Shown here in pieces: positions 11,801 through 23,800 of a DNA stretch of 64,000 nt. Within the stretch, counting starts at the first letter, position 1. Each line of letters opens with the position of its first letter. This DNA is from Sphingomonas sp. HITSZ_GF (lineage in GTDB: Bacteria; Pseudomonadota; Alphaproteobacteria; Sphingomonadales; Sphingomonadaceae), in the NCBI RefSeq assembly GCF_029543155.1, contig NZ_JARQXA010000005.1, positions 1-64,000 on the forward strand, read 5' to 3'. Under the pieces are notes generated by a model that ran no database searches, was not told the origin of the DNA, and was given only the letters and a program-made list of their open reading frames with translations. The position numbers and the translations under genes were made by a program.

Positions 11801-14800
11801 CCGCCCGCCAATCTGGTTGACCGCGCCACCGGCGTTGAGCGTGAAGGTGTCACCCGTATCGATGTTGCCGGTCAGATCGACCGCGTCGAGGCTGGCGATA
11901 TTGATGTGCCCGCCGGTGTTCAGCGTGCCCAGTGCCGCAATGTGGTTGGTGGAGCCGGCCAGATCGAAATCGCCATAGCTGCTGCCATTGAGCAGGTTTG
12001 CGGTGATCGAACCCGAAGTCTGGCGGACGAAGCCGCTATTAGCCGTGCCGCCGAGCGTGACGGTGTCCCCGCTGATGTCGCCCTGGATATCGAGCAGGCC
12101 GGAAAGGATCGACACGTCGCCGGCGGCGGTGGTCGCGCCATAGACATAGCTCAGGTTGCCGGTGAGCGAGATGCCGGTCGCCGCCGCGACGGTGATCCCG
12201 CCACTGTTGACCGCACCGCCAGCCATCGAGATCGAGCCGGTCTGGCTGGTCAGGAAGGTCTGGTACATCCCGTTCTGGATGGCACCGGCGATGGTGAAGC
12301 TGTCGTCGTTGACGAACTCGAGCTGGTAGCCGCTGAAGCCGCCGAGCGATGCGACATGATTGGTGGTGTTGAGGAAGGCACTGCCATTGACCGGGCTCAC
12401 CGTCAGCAGGCCGGCGGTGATGTTGCCGCCGCTGACATCGCCGGTGTTGTTGATCGTGACGTTGTGGCTGCCGGCGTCGATCGCGTCGATCGTCAGCGCT
12501 ACGCCGTTGGTCAGTGTGAGATCCGAGCCGGTGGAGATCAGGCCGATGCGGGCGATCTGGTTGCCGGTGTTGCTCAGATCGACATTGGTGCCGGTGGCCG
12601 AGAAGGTGCCGGCGATGATCGAGGTGCCGGCAATCTGGGTGACGCCACCGGTATCCGAGATCATCTCGACGACATGGCCGGCCGCACTGATGTTGCCGAG
12701 CGCGAAATCGCCGGTGTTGCGGAAGCGCAGGTCCCTGCCGTTCGAGTTCAGCGTCGCCTGGCCGATCTGGTTATGGTTGAGCAGCGAGATGCCGTTCGCG
12801 GCCCCCGCTCCACTCGTCGCCTCCAGATAGTCGCTGTAGATCGCCTGGATGCCGGTCTGCGTAATGTCGCCGCCGGCGACCAGCTTGACCAGGTCGTGCG
12901 CCGTGATCCGGCCGTCGAGTGTCAGGTCAGTGCTGGTGCGTAGCGAGAAGCCATCGAGCGCGGTGATGTCGTTGAGCGTAGCGATCGCGTTGAGCTGGTC
13001 GAGCACGATGTCGCCACCGGCGGCGCTGGCGTCCAGCCGGGCGGCCGAGATCGCGCCCGTCTGGGTGATGTCGCCGCTGTCCGCAGTCAGCGAGAGCAGG
13101 CCCGGCGTGCTTACCGTGCCGAGCAGGATCGCGTTCACCGAACGGAAGGTGATGTCGTCGCTGGCGGTGAAGTTGCTAGCCGTGGTCGAGCCGACATCAT
13201 TGGCGCTCAGCAGCGCGATGCCCGTTGCGGTGAGATCGAGATGATCGGCGGTGATCGTGCCCGTGGTCTGGCCGAGATAGCCTGACACATCCATGGTCAG
13301 CGCGCCGCCGGCGCTGATCGCGCCTTCCAGCATCAGGGTCTGATAGCTGTTGTACGCGATCGAGCCGCCCGCGCTCATGTCGCCGAGCGCACCGACCATA
13401 TTGTCCGCCGTCAGATCGATATCGGTCGCGGCGGTCGCGTTCAGCGTGCCGGTCCAGATCGAATTGCCAGGGACGATCAGCTGCGTGACCTTGCCGGTGT
13501 TCGAGACCAGATTGACCACGCCGTTCTGCGCGGTGATCGCGTCGACCGTCAGATCGCCCTGGTTGTGCAGCGTGATCGTGCCGCCATTTCCGGCCGTGGC
13601 ATTATAGGTGCCAACGGCGTTGGCGAGGTTGAAATCAAGGTCGCCCCCGGCGTTCAGGTTGAGCGTGCCGGCGGTAACCGTGCCTACGCCCTGGCTGATC
13701 GATCCGGTGCCGAGCGCGGTAAGGCTTACCGTGTCCGTGGTGACAATGTTGCGATTGATGCTGAAGCCAGTGGCACTGACGATCGAGATGTCGCCGGTGC
13801 CAGCCGAAACGTTCGCGAGCAGCGAGGTGAAGCTGTTGGTTGAATCGTTGAGCGTGATCGAATCGCCCCGCGCCATCAGGGTATAGACGTGGATCGCGCC
13901 GCTCTGCGTGAGCGCACCGCCATTGGCGATGACCTCGCCCGCCTGTGCGGTGAGGCCGAGGATATCCACGGCTCCCCCGCCGACCAGGCTGACCATGTTG
14001 CCCGTCAGATCGACATGGAGCACCGAACCGCTCGAATAGATCTGGTTCAGGAAGATGTCGCCCGTGACATTTGCCACCAGCGTATCGGTAACGACCGAGC
14101 CGCTGGGATAGCTGTAGCTCAAGTCACCGCCCGAGTTGATCGTCAGCCGGTTGGCGCCAACATTGACCTGGCCGGCAATGTTCAGGCTGCTGCTCGAGCG
14201 GAAGGCGCTATCGCCTCCCGCCGTGACATTGCCCAGCGCGCCGATCGTGCCGCCCAGATCGATGCCGCTGTCCGCATAGGCGGTCAGCGTGCCGATATCG
14301 ACGTTGTCGCCCGGGCTGCTGATGCTGCCGTTGGTGACGGTGAGCGAGACATTGCCGCCCACCAGGGTGCCGAACCGGGTGTCGAAGTTCGAGACGATGG
14401 TGACGGCCCCGCCGCCCGAGGCGATCAGCGTATCGACAGTGCCGAGCCGGTTGGTGGCGCTGGTCAGCGCGATGCTGGTGCCGCGGATGTCGAGGAAATT
14501 GCCCGCGACGTAGGTGATCTGGCCGCCGCTCTGGGTGATGGCGCCGTTGCTCCGCAGCCCGAGATAGCCGGAGACGATCGCGCCGCTGAGGTCGAAGCCG
14601 TCCTCGCTGTAGACATAGCCCAGGCTGGTCACATCGCCGATCCCGGTGATGTGGTTCCAGGTCGTGCCGTCGCCGCGCAGATCGAAGGTTCCGCCGTTCA
14701 GATTGATCTTGCCTGCGGTGACCAGCACGCCAATCTGCCGGACCTGGGCAGTGGGATCGACGGCGCGCAGCGACAGCGTCTGACCGTTCAGCGCATTGAT

Positions 14801-17800
14801 GTCACCGGTGATGTCGAAGCTGTCGGCATCGGTATAGGCAAGGCCGCCGCTGACTGCGTTGGTCAGGCCGGTGATGTTGGCGACATTGTTGGTCGTGCTG
14901 GTCAGCGACAGACCGAGATTGGCGTTGGCGCGGAAATTGGTGGCGGTGATCGCGCCGCTGTTCTGGGTGATCGAGCGCGTCGAGCTCAGCGAGACATTCT
15001 GGGCCGCCGCCGCGACATTGCCGTTCAGGGCGAGGTCACGGGTCGTCGCGAAGGCGATGCCGCCGCTGGTGCTGTTGCTCAGCCCGCCGACCGCGTCGAT
15101 CGCGTTGCCGGTGTTGTCGAGCGTGATCCCGTTCACGGCGCTCGCGGTGAACTGCGAAGCGGTGATGCGCGCGGTCTGGCTGATCGCGCCGCCGCTGGTC
15201 AGCGCGATGTCGCCGCCGGTGGTCCAGATGTCGTTGACGACGATGTCGCCGGCATTGCCGAAGTGGAAATAGCCGGTGCCGGTGTCGACCGCGCCCAGGC
15301 TCTGGACATGGTTCGTCTGGCTGAGATCGGCATCGCCGTCCGTGTCGAGGGTCAGCGTCTGCGCAGTGATCGTGCCGGCGAGCTGGCCGGTGATCCCGCC
15401 GCCATTGGCGGTCAGCGAGACGTTCGCCGTGCCGGCGTCGATGTCGCCCTGGATGTCGAACGCGCCATTGTTGGTGAACTCGATGCCGCCGGTGGCGCTC
15501 GACAGGCCCCAGACCGTGCCGAACAGCTGGCGGCGCAGCACGATGCCGGTCTCGGCATTGCCGATCAGCCCGCCGCCGATGATCTCGCCATTGGTGGTTG
15601 TGCGCAGGGTGCCGCCCGAAGTCAGCGTGACCATGCCGGGCGCATGGATGCTGCCGTCGGCCACCAGGTCACCGGCATTGGTGAAGGTGAAATCGCCATT
15701 GCCGGCATAGACGTCGCCCAACAGGTCGACGGCATTGGCCTTGCCGAGCGTGATGTTGCCGAAGTCCGTCCGGATGTTGAGCCGGGCGGCGGTGATGATC
15801 CCGGACTGCTGGGTGATATCGCCCATGCCGGTACGCACGGTCACCGTGCCGGCGGCGCTGAGGTTCCCGTCGAGGATGAAGCCGGCATAATTGTAGAAGG
15901 CGATGTCGCCCGTGTCGCTGACCAGGCCCTTCACCGTGCCGATATGGAGATCGGCCAGCGGGTCGATGGCGATGTCGCCACCAGCGTGCAGCGCGAGCTG
16001 GCGCGCGGTGACGGTGTCGAACTGGTCGACGGTGATCTTGCCGCCCGCGCGGATGTCGAGCAGGCCATTGGCGTTCGACGTGCTGTGCCCGATCCTCAGG
16101 TCGCCCAGCGTGTTGAACTGGATCGTGCCGGTGCCCGAGGTCGATAGCCGCACCAGATCGACATCGTTATTGGCGGCCAGCGCGGTGATGTCGCCGCCTG
16201 CGGTCAGCGACAATTCTGGCGTCGTGATCGCGCCGCCCGTCTGGGTGATGTTGCCGCTGGCCGTAATGCCGAACGAGTTCGCATGGACGTCGCCAGTCAG
16301 CGCGACGTCGCCGGTGATGCCACCGACAAAGACGGTATAGTTGCTCTGGACGGTGCCGATCGCGTCGATCACGCCGCCGCGCAGGCCGACATATCCGGCC
16401 GAATCGATGTTCAGCAGGCCGGCGTTGACGGTGCCGTTGTTCTGGATGATCTGCCCGTCGGAGGAAGCCAGCGTCACGGTCTGGCCCGCGGCGGTGACGT
16501 CGCCGGTGATCGTGTAATAGGTGCCGCTGCTCTTGAAGCTGATCCCGCCGGTGCCGCTGTTCGTCAGCAGGCGAACATTGCCGATCACGTTGGTCTGGTC
16601 GAGCCAGAGGCCGTCGACCGCACGGCCGACGAAGCTGTCCGCGTAGATCAACGAGCCCCCCAGCTGCCCGATCGCACCGGCGTCGGTGGTGAGCTGGACG
16701 TCGGCGCCCATCACCGTCTGGCTGATGGCGAAGCCGTTGATGTCGTGGAAGCGCACGTCCCCGATGGAAAGCAGCGAGTCCAGCGTACGGACGTCATTGT
16801 TGCCGTCCAGGTAGATGTTGCCAACCCCGTTGACGTTGTAGGCATACAGCGCATCCGCCTTGAGCGTGCCGCCGACCTGGGTGATCGTGCCCTCAGCGCC
16901 GAGGAAAAGTTGGCCGCCGGTCAGGATGGTCCCGTTGAGATCGAGCGCGCCGGCGGTGATGATCTTGATGTTGCCGCCGGCATTCAGCCCGGTGATCGCT
17001 GCGATCGCATTGGCGGCGTTGTCGAAAGTGACAATGCCCTGGGCCGCCTGCGCGTTCAGCGTGGAGGCGGACACCGCGCTGCTCGACAGGATCGAGCCGG
17101 TATCCGAGGTCAGCATCACATCGCCGCCCGCAGTGTAGCCGCCCATCGCGCCGAGATCGATGTCGCCCGAATTGCGAAGGAGCAGGGTACCCAGCGTACC
17201 GACGGAGACCGAGCTTCCGCTGCTGTCGAAGCTGTTCGCGCCATTGAACAGGATGGAGGCACCGCTCAGCGAAAGCGTGCCGGCGTCGACCCGGCCGGCC
17301 CCCTGGGTGAGGGTGGCGGTGGCGCTGAGGTGGACATCGTCGCCGGTGATCGTGCCGCTGTCCTGGAAAATGTCGCCCGCACTCGCCCGCAGGTCCACCG
17401 TGTGGAGCGTGCCGGTGCCGGCGGTGACGTCGCCGGTGAGATGGAAGCCGTTGGCATCGGTGAGGCGCACGCTGCCGGAGGCGCTGGCCAGCTTGCTGAC
17501 GCTGTTCACGTCGGTATTGAACGTGAGGTCGATCGCCCCGCCCGCGTCGAGCGACAGGTCGCCCGCCCGGATATAGGATCCGAGCACGCCACCAGCCGTG
17601 GTCACGACCGCGTTGCCCGTAGTGCTGACGGTGAGGTCGAGCGTGGACGTGCTCACATTGTTGAACGTGACGGTCCCGCCCCCCTGAGACGTACCGCCGA
17701 AGCTGGTGAGGTTGTTGGCCTTGTCCAGCGTGATGCTGCCGGCGGCGCCGGTAAGCAGGGTGTTGCCGCTCGCAGTGCCGCCGCTCTGGGTGATCGAGCC

Positions 17801-20800
17801 GGTGTTCGCGATCAGGCTGGCGACGAAGGCGCTGAGGTCGCCGGTCATGTCGATATTGTTGTCGGCGACCAGGGTGAAGCCGCTGGTGATGCCGACGTCG
17901 CCGAGCTTGATGTCGCCCGCCGTATAAATGGTGGCGTTGGTGGCGACGACGCTAAGCGTGTCCGCATCGACCTTGCCGTGCGGAGTCGTCACGATGCCGA
18001 CGGTGGTGGTGCCTGTGGTGATGTTGCCGGTGGTGCTGAGGAGCACGGTGCCGGGCGCAGTGATGTCGCCCTCGATCGCCAGGTTGCCGGTGTCGCGGAT
18101 GCGGATGTCGCCGGCCGTGGTGGCGAGGCCCGCCAGCGTGCCGAAATTGTTCGAGCTGCTGTTGAAGCCGATGCCGGTGGCGGCATGCGCGATGAGCGTG
18201 CCCACCGTCATCGCGCTCGTCTGGGTGATCGAGCCGTTGTCAGATGTCAGGGTGAGCGTGCCGATCGGGATGCCGGTCGTGGGCAGCAGCAGGCTTCCGG
18301 CGTTGCGGATCGTGACGTTGGCGTTGTTGCCATGGCCGAAGTCGGTCAGCGTGCCGAAATTGTTCGCGCCGCCGATCAGCAGGTTGCCGCCCGCGCCGAT
18401 CGACAGCGTGTCCGCAGCGATCGCGCCGGTGCTCTCGGTGAGCGCGCCCTCGGCGCGAAGCTCGACGCCGCCGCCCGAGATGGAGCCCGTCAGGTCGAGA
18501 TTGGTGTTGGTGTAGATGTAGATGCCGCCGGTGTTCTTGGCGGTGAGATCGCCGAGCGCGCGGATGCTGTTGGCCGTATTGCCGTTCTGGATCGTGATGC
18601 TGCCATTGACCGCGCTGGCGCTCAGCATGTCGACGTCGATCACGCCATAGCCGATGCTGACGTTGCCGGTGTCGGAAATCAGCGTGAAGTTGTGGGCGTG
18701 ACCGGCCTGGTTGCTGGTCCAGTCCAGGCTGAGCGAGCCGACGGTGCGCAGCGTCAGGTCATGGGTGACCGTATAGATGCTGATCCAGGGGAACTCGTTC
18801 GCGCCGATCAGAGACACATCGGTGCCCCGGAAGCTCAGGCCGCCATCGCCCGTCACCACCTTGGCATCGACGTCCTGCGTGACCGACTGGGCGGCGTCGA
18901 GCTCGACGCTGTAGCCGCTGATCGTCCCGCTGTTCTGCAGGAGCGAGCCCAGGCTCGAGTTTAGGCGGACATAGCTGGAGCCGGTCCCGCCGCTCGCGGT
19001 GACATTGCCGTCGAGGTTGATGTCACCCTGGTTCTCGACGTCGATCGCACCGGCCGACGAGGTGAGGTAGCGATAGCTGCCGACGTCGATGGTGACGGTC
19101 TGGTCATTCAGATAGATGCCGCCGACCGCGTTGATCCCCACCGAGCGCGCGATCACGCTGTCGTAGTTGGCGGCCCCGCCCGCGACATCGACGGTCAGGT
19201 CGCCGGCGGTGTCAATCTTGAATTCGACGTTGCCATTGCCGGTGAGGGTGATGTCGCCACCGTTGCTCGAGCTCGCCCAGATGATCGCGTTGCCGGTGCT
19301 ATCGAGCGTGATGCTGTCACGCGCGGTGGCGGTAACCGAGTTGGCCGAGATCGTGCCGCTGGCGCCGTGCCCGATCGTGCCGAAATTCGCTTTCAGCGTC
19401 GCGTCGCCGCCATTGGTGTTGAGCAGGCCTGCGACGGTGAGATTGCCGTCAGTATCAATCGCGAAATTGCCGTTGGTGGTGACGGTGCCGAGCTGGATAT
19501 TGTTGCCCGCAACCAGATTGGCACTGGTCGCCGCAACGTTGAGCAGGCCGCCCGCGATGACCAGCCCGCCGGTGGTGGTTATCGCGCCGCCCGAAGTCAG
19601 CGAGAGCGCCCCCGCCGCCTGGACCTGGCCGGTAATATCGAAGGCATCCGTATCGCGGATCGTGAGGGCGCCGTTCTGGCTGCGGCCCGCCCCGAGGCGA
19701 TCGAAATCGTTCGCGGCCTGATCGAGGAGGATGGCGCCGACGGCGTTCACGGTCAGCTTGTCGGCGGTGATCCGGCCGCTGCTCTGTGTGATCGCGCCGA
19801 CGTCGTTGTTGAGCGTCACGTCGCCGCCAGTGCCTGCGGTGATATTGCCTTCCAGGTACAGCGAGCTGCCGGCGCGGAAGACGATGTCGCCCGTCCCGCC
19901 CGCGGTCAGATTCCCGAGAATGGTCACGCCATTGGCATTGTCGAGCGTGATGCTGCCGCCGGCGGTGGCGTTAAAGGTGTGGGCGACGATATAGCCGCCA
20001 CCCGCGTTCTGGCCGATCGAGCCGGTGCCGCCGGCGGTCAACGACAGCGTGTTCACCCCGGAATTGATGATCCAGCCGAGATTGAAGCCGTCGGCGTCGA
20101 CATAGGTGATGTCGCCGCCGCGCGCGATCCAGCCGCCGATCGTCGTATTGCCGATCTGGGCGACGTTGTTGGCCGCATTGTCCAGCGTGATCGCGCCGCC
20201 GGCGATGACGACGAGCGCGTTCGCGGTGAGCGCCCCGGTCTGCGAGACCGAGCCATTGTCCGAAGTGAGCGAGATCGTGCCGGTCGCGGTGATCGCCGGC
20301 GCGATGACATCGCCGAGCGCGCGGTAGAGGATATCCCCGCTGGTGCTCGACAGGCCGGTGATCGCGGTGATGTCGTTGGCGTTCTGGAGCGAGATCCCGG
20401 TCGCGGCGGCGGCGGTGATCGCGCTCGCGGTGATCGTGCCGCCGGTCTGGGTGATCGCGCCGCTCTGCGAGGTCAGGGTGAGGGCATTGCCGCCCGTGGT
20501 CACCGCATCGGTCAGGTTGAAGCTGCCGGCATTGGTGAAGGCGCTCGCCCCGCCCGCGCTCAGCGTGCCGAGATTGGAGACTGCGTTGGCGCTCGTCGCG
20601 TTGATCGCGCCGGTCGCCGACAGGTTGAGCGTATCGGCGGTGATCACGCCGCCGGTCTGGTTGATCGCGCCTAGCTGGTCGGAGATCGATACCGTCTGAC
20701 CGGCAGCGCTAATATTGCCGGCCAGCGTGGTGCCGTAGCCACCGTTGTTGATGACGATGCGGATGCCACCGCTGGTCGTGTTGGTGATCGTGCCGAGATT

Positions 20801-23800
20801 GATGATGTTGTTCGCGCCGAAGGCACCGCCCCACAGGTCGATGCCGGTGACCGCGCTCAGGTTGAGCGTGTTGTACGCATAGAGGTAGCTCCCATCGCCC
20901 TGGGTGATCGCGCCGCCCGAGGTCAGCGAGATCGTGTCGCCCGTGAGGCCCGACCAGATTTGGAGGTCGCCTACGGTGTTGATCGTGGCGCTGGTGTCGA
21001 CCTGCGTCTGGAGCAGTTTCGTGAACTGGTTCGCCCGGGTGAAGCTGACCGAGCCACCCTGCGCCCCGAAAGCGCCGGCGCTGACGATGCCCGCGCTCTG
21101 CGTGATCGCGCCGTTGCTGCCGGCGCGCAATAGGATGCTCCCGACGGCACTGGCGGTAAGGTTGCCCGCCACGTCGAAGCCGTCGGCGTCCTGATACTGG
21201 GTATCGTAATCGGTGTTGGTGATCCCGCCGAGCGTCGCGATATTGTTGTTGGTGCTGTTCAGCTGGGTGGAGCCGGCCGTGTTCAGGAAGAGCTGGTTCG
21301 CGCGGAGATAGACGCTGGCGCCGTTGTTCTGGGTGATGCCGCCCGTGTCCGAGGTGAGCGTGAGGTTGCCGCCGGTGGCATTGACGATGCCGTCCAGCGT
21401 GAAGCCGCCCTCGTTGTGGAAGCTGATGCTGTGGCCGTTGGTGGACAGGTTTGCGACGAGCCCACTCACCGTGTTGACCGCGTTCGCCTGATGGAGGTCG
21501 ATATCGCCATTGGCGGTGACGTTGAGCGTGCCCGCGGTGATCTTGCCGGCATTCTGGGTGATAAAGCCATTCTGCACGAGCAGAGTCAGATTCGTGGCGG
21601 TGATATTGCCGAACAGGCCAAATCCGGCCACCGAGGTGCCGATCTCGATGTCGCCCCCGGCGAACAGGGTGCCCAGCGAGTAGATCTGGTTGCCGGATCC
21701 GCCGAACAGGATGGAGCCGTTTGCCGCCGAAGCGGTCAACCGGAGGGGGGTAACGCTATTGGCCGCGGTGATGTCGCCGGTATCCGATGTCAGGTCCAGC
21801 TGGCCGGCGTAGAAGTCGGTACCCGACGCATTGAGTTCGATGCTGCCCTTGTTGCGCAGCGTCAGGTCACCGCTCACCGAGACATCGGCGAGCGACGCGA
21901 AGTCATTGGCCCCGCCCAGCGCGATATTGCCAGCACTGGAGAGCGTCAGCGCGCCGCCATGCACGCTCGCGCCACTGCCCTGGGTGATCCCTAACATGCC
22001 CTGCAGCGTGATCGCGTCGCCGGTGATCGTGCCTGAATTCTGCAACAGGCTCCCGGTCGAGGAAGTCAGGTTGACGGAATAGAGGTCCGGGTCGCTTCCG
22101 GCGGAAACATTGCCGTCAAGCTTGATGTCGCCGTGGAGAATGACGTTGATGTAACCGCCCTGCGCGGTGAGATAGCGGATGCTGCCGATATCGGAGAAGC
22201 TTGAATCCTGCACGTCGATCGAGCCGGCCGCGGTGATCCCCAGCGTGCCCGCGGTGATGTCGCCATTGCCGGTGACATTGCCACCGGAAGACGTGACGGT
22301 GACGTTCCCGCTGGTATTCGCCGCGAAGCCGACGTCGCTGTCGCCGCTCAGGTCGATGTCGCCGCCATTGGTGGAAGTCGCCCAGAAATTGGCGAAGCCC
22401 TGGCCAACCAGGGTGATCCCGCCCTTGGCGGTAGCATTGGCCACGCCGAGGCCGATGCCGGTCGAGACCGTGCCGCTATGGGTCGTGACCGCGCCGCCGG
22501 AGGTGTACAGGGAGATGCTGTGACCGCTAGTGCTGATCGCGCCGGTCAGATCGATATCACCGGTGGTGCCCAGCGAGAAATCGCCGCCGGGCGTGCTGAT
22601 CGCCCCCAGCTTGATGTTGCCGACCGCGTCGAACGTCGCGCCTTGGCCCGCGGTCACTTCCAGCGTACCGGCGGATAGCTGGCCGCCGCTCCAGGTGATC
22701 GCCCCGCTGGTGCCGAACGAGATCGTGCCCGGCGCGCTGATATCACCCGCCAGGTCGAAGCCATCGCCTTCGAGGAAGGTGATGTCGCCAGCGGCGGTGG
22801 TCAGCCCGCCCAAGGTGTTGACGCTGTTGTTGCTCGACGGTGCGGTCAGGCTGATGCCGGTCGCGGCGCGCACCACCAGCGTGTCGGCGGTGAGGCCGTT
22901 GGTCTGACTGATGCTGCCGGTATCGGAGATCAGGGTGAGCGTGCCGGCAGCGATGCCGGGGTTGCGGAAGGCGAAGCTGCCGATCGAGCGGAGCGTGACG
23001 TTGGCGCCGACGCCCCAGGAAAGGCTCGGGTCGCCTCCACCGAACTGGTTCGCGCCGGCGAGCAGCAGGTTGGTGCCGGCTCCCGCTTCGAAATATGCGC
23101 CGGCCAGCGCGCTCGCGCTGCTGTCCTGGTCGATCGAGCCCGCGGCGTGGAGCACGATGCTCGAGGCGGCCCGGATCGTGCCGGCCGCCAGGGTGATCGA
23201 GCCGGTCGCGGAGTTCAGCGAGACGGAGCCGGCCGTGCTGCTGCCGAGATCGCCGTCGACCGTGAAGCTGCCCGCGTTCTCGACGAAGACATTGCTCCCC
23301 TCGAGCCCATGATAGGTGGTGATATTGGCGCGGGCGCTCGACGAGCCCACTATGATGGAGCCCCCAGCCTGGGCGGTCAGCGAATCGGCGGTGATGGCGG
23401 AGAAGCCAGCGTTCAGCGACAGGCTGCCGCCGGAATAGAGGCTGACATCGCCGAGCGCGCCGTGGAGATTGAGGTTCAGCGCGTCGCCGCGGATCCGCAC
23501 ATCGGTGCCGCTGCCGCTCGTGGCGTCCGAGACATAGCTCGCCGTATCGCCCAGATGGTTGCCCGTCTGGTTCAGATCGATCCCGGTGACGGCGTTGAGG
23601 GTGAAGCTGGTGCCCAGGCTGATCGTGCCGCTGGTCTGCCGGATCGCGCCGCCGCGCGAAGTGAGCGACAGCGCGCCGCCCGCCTGGATAACGCCGCCGA
23701 GAACGAGATTACCGTCCATCGCGAGCGTGATGTTGCCGCCCGCGCTCAGATCCCCGAACTCGGTGTAGCCGCCGTCTGAGCTGAGGTTGATCGCGCCGCC

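Noticed and set aside
5681..18964. Long + strand open frames (5681-8590, 9476-12943, 13889-16147, 16283-18964) opposite the giant adhesin
   Set aside because: They are antisense shadows of GC-rich codons, rich in Arg, Asp and Ala without domains, and have no ribosome sites.
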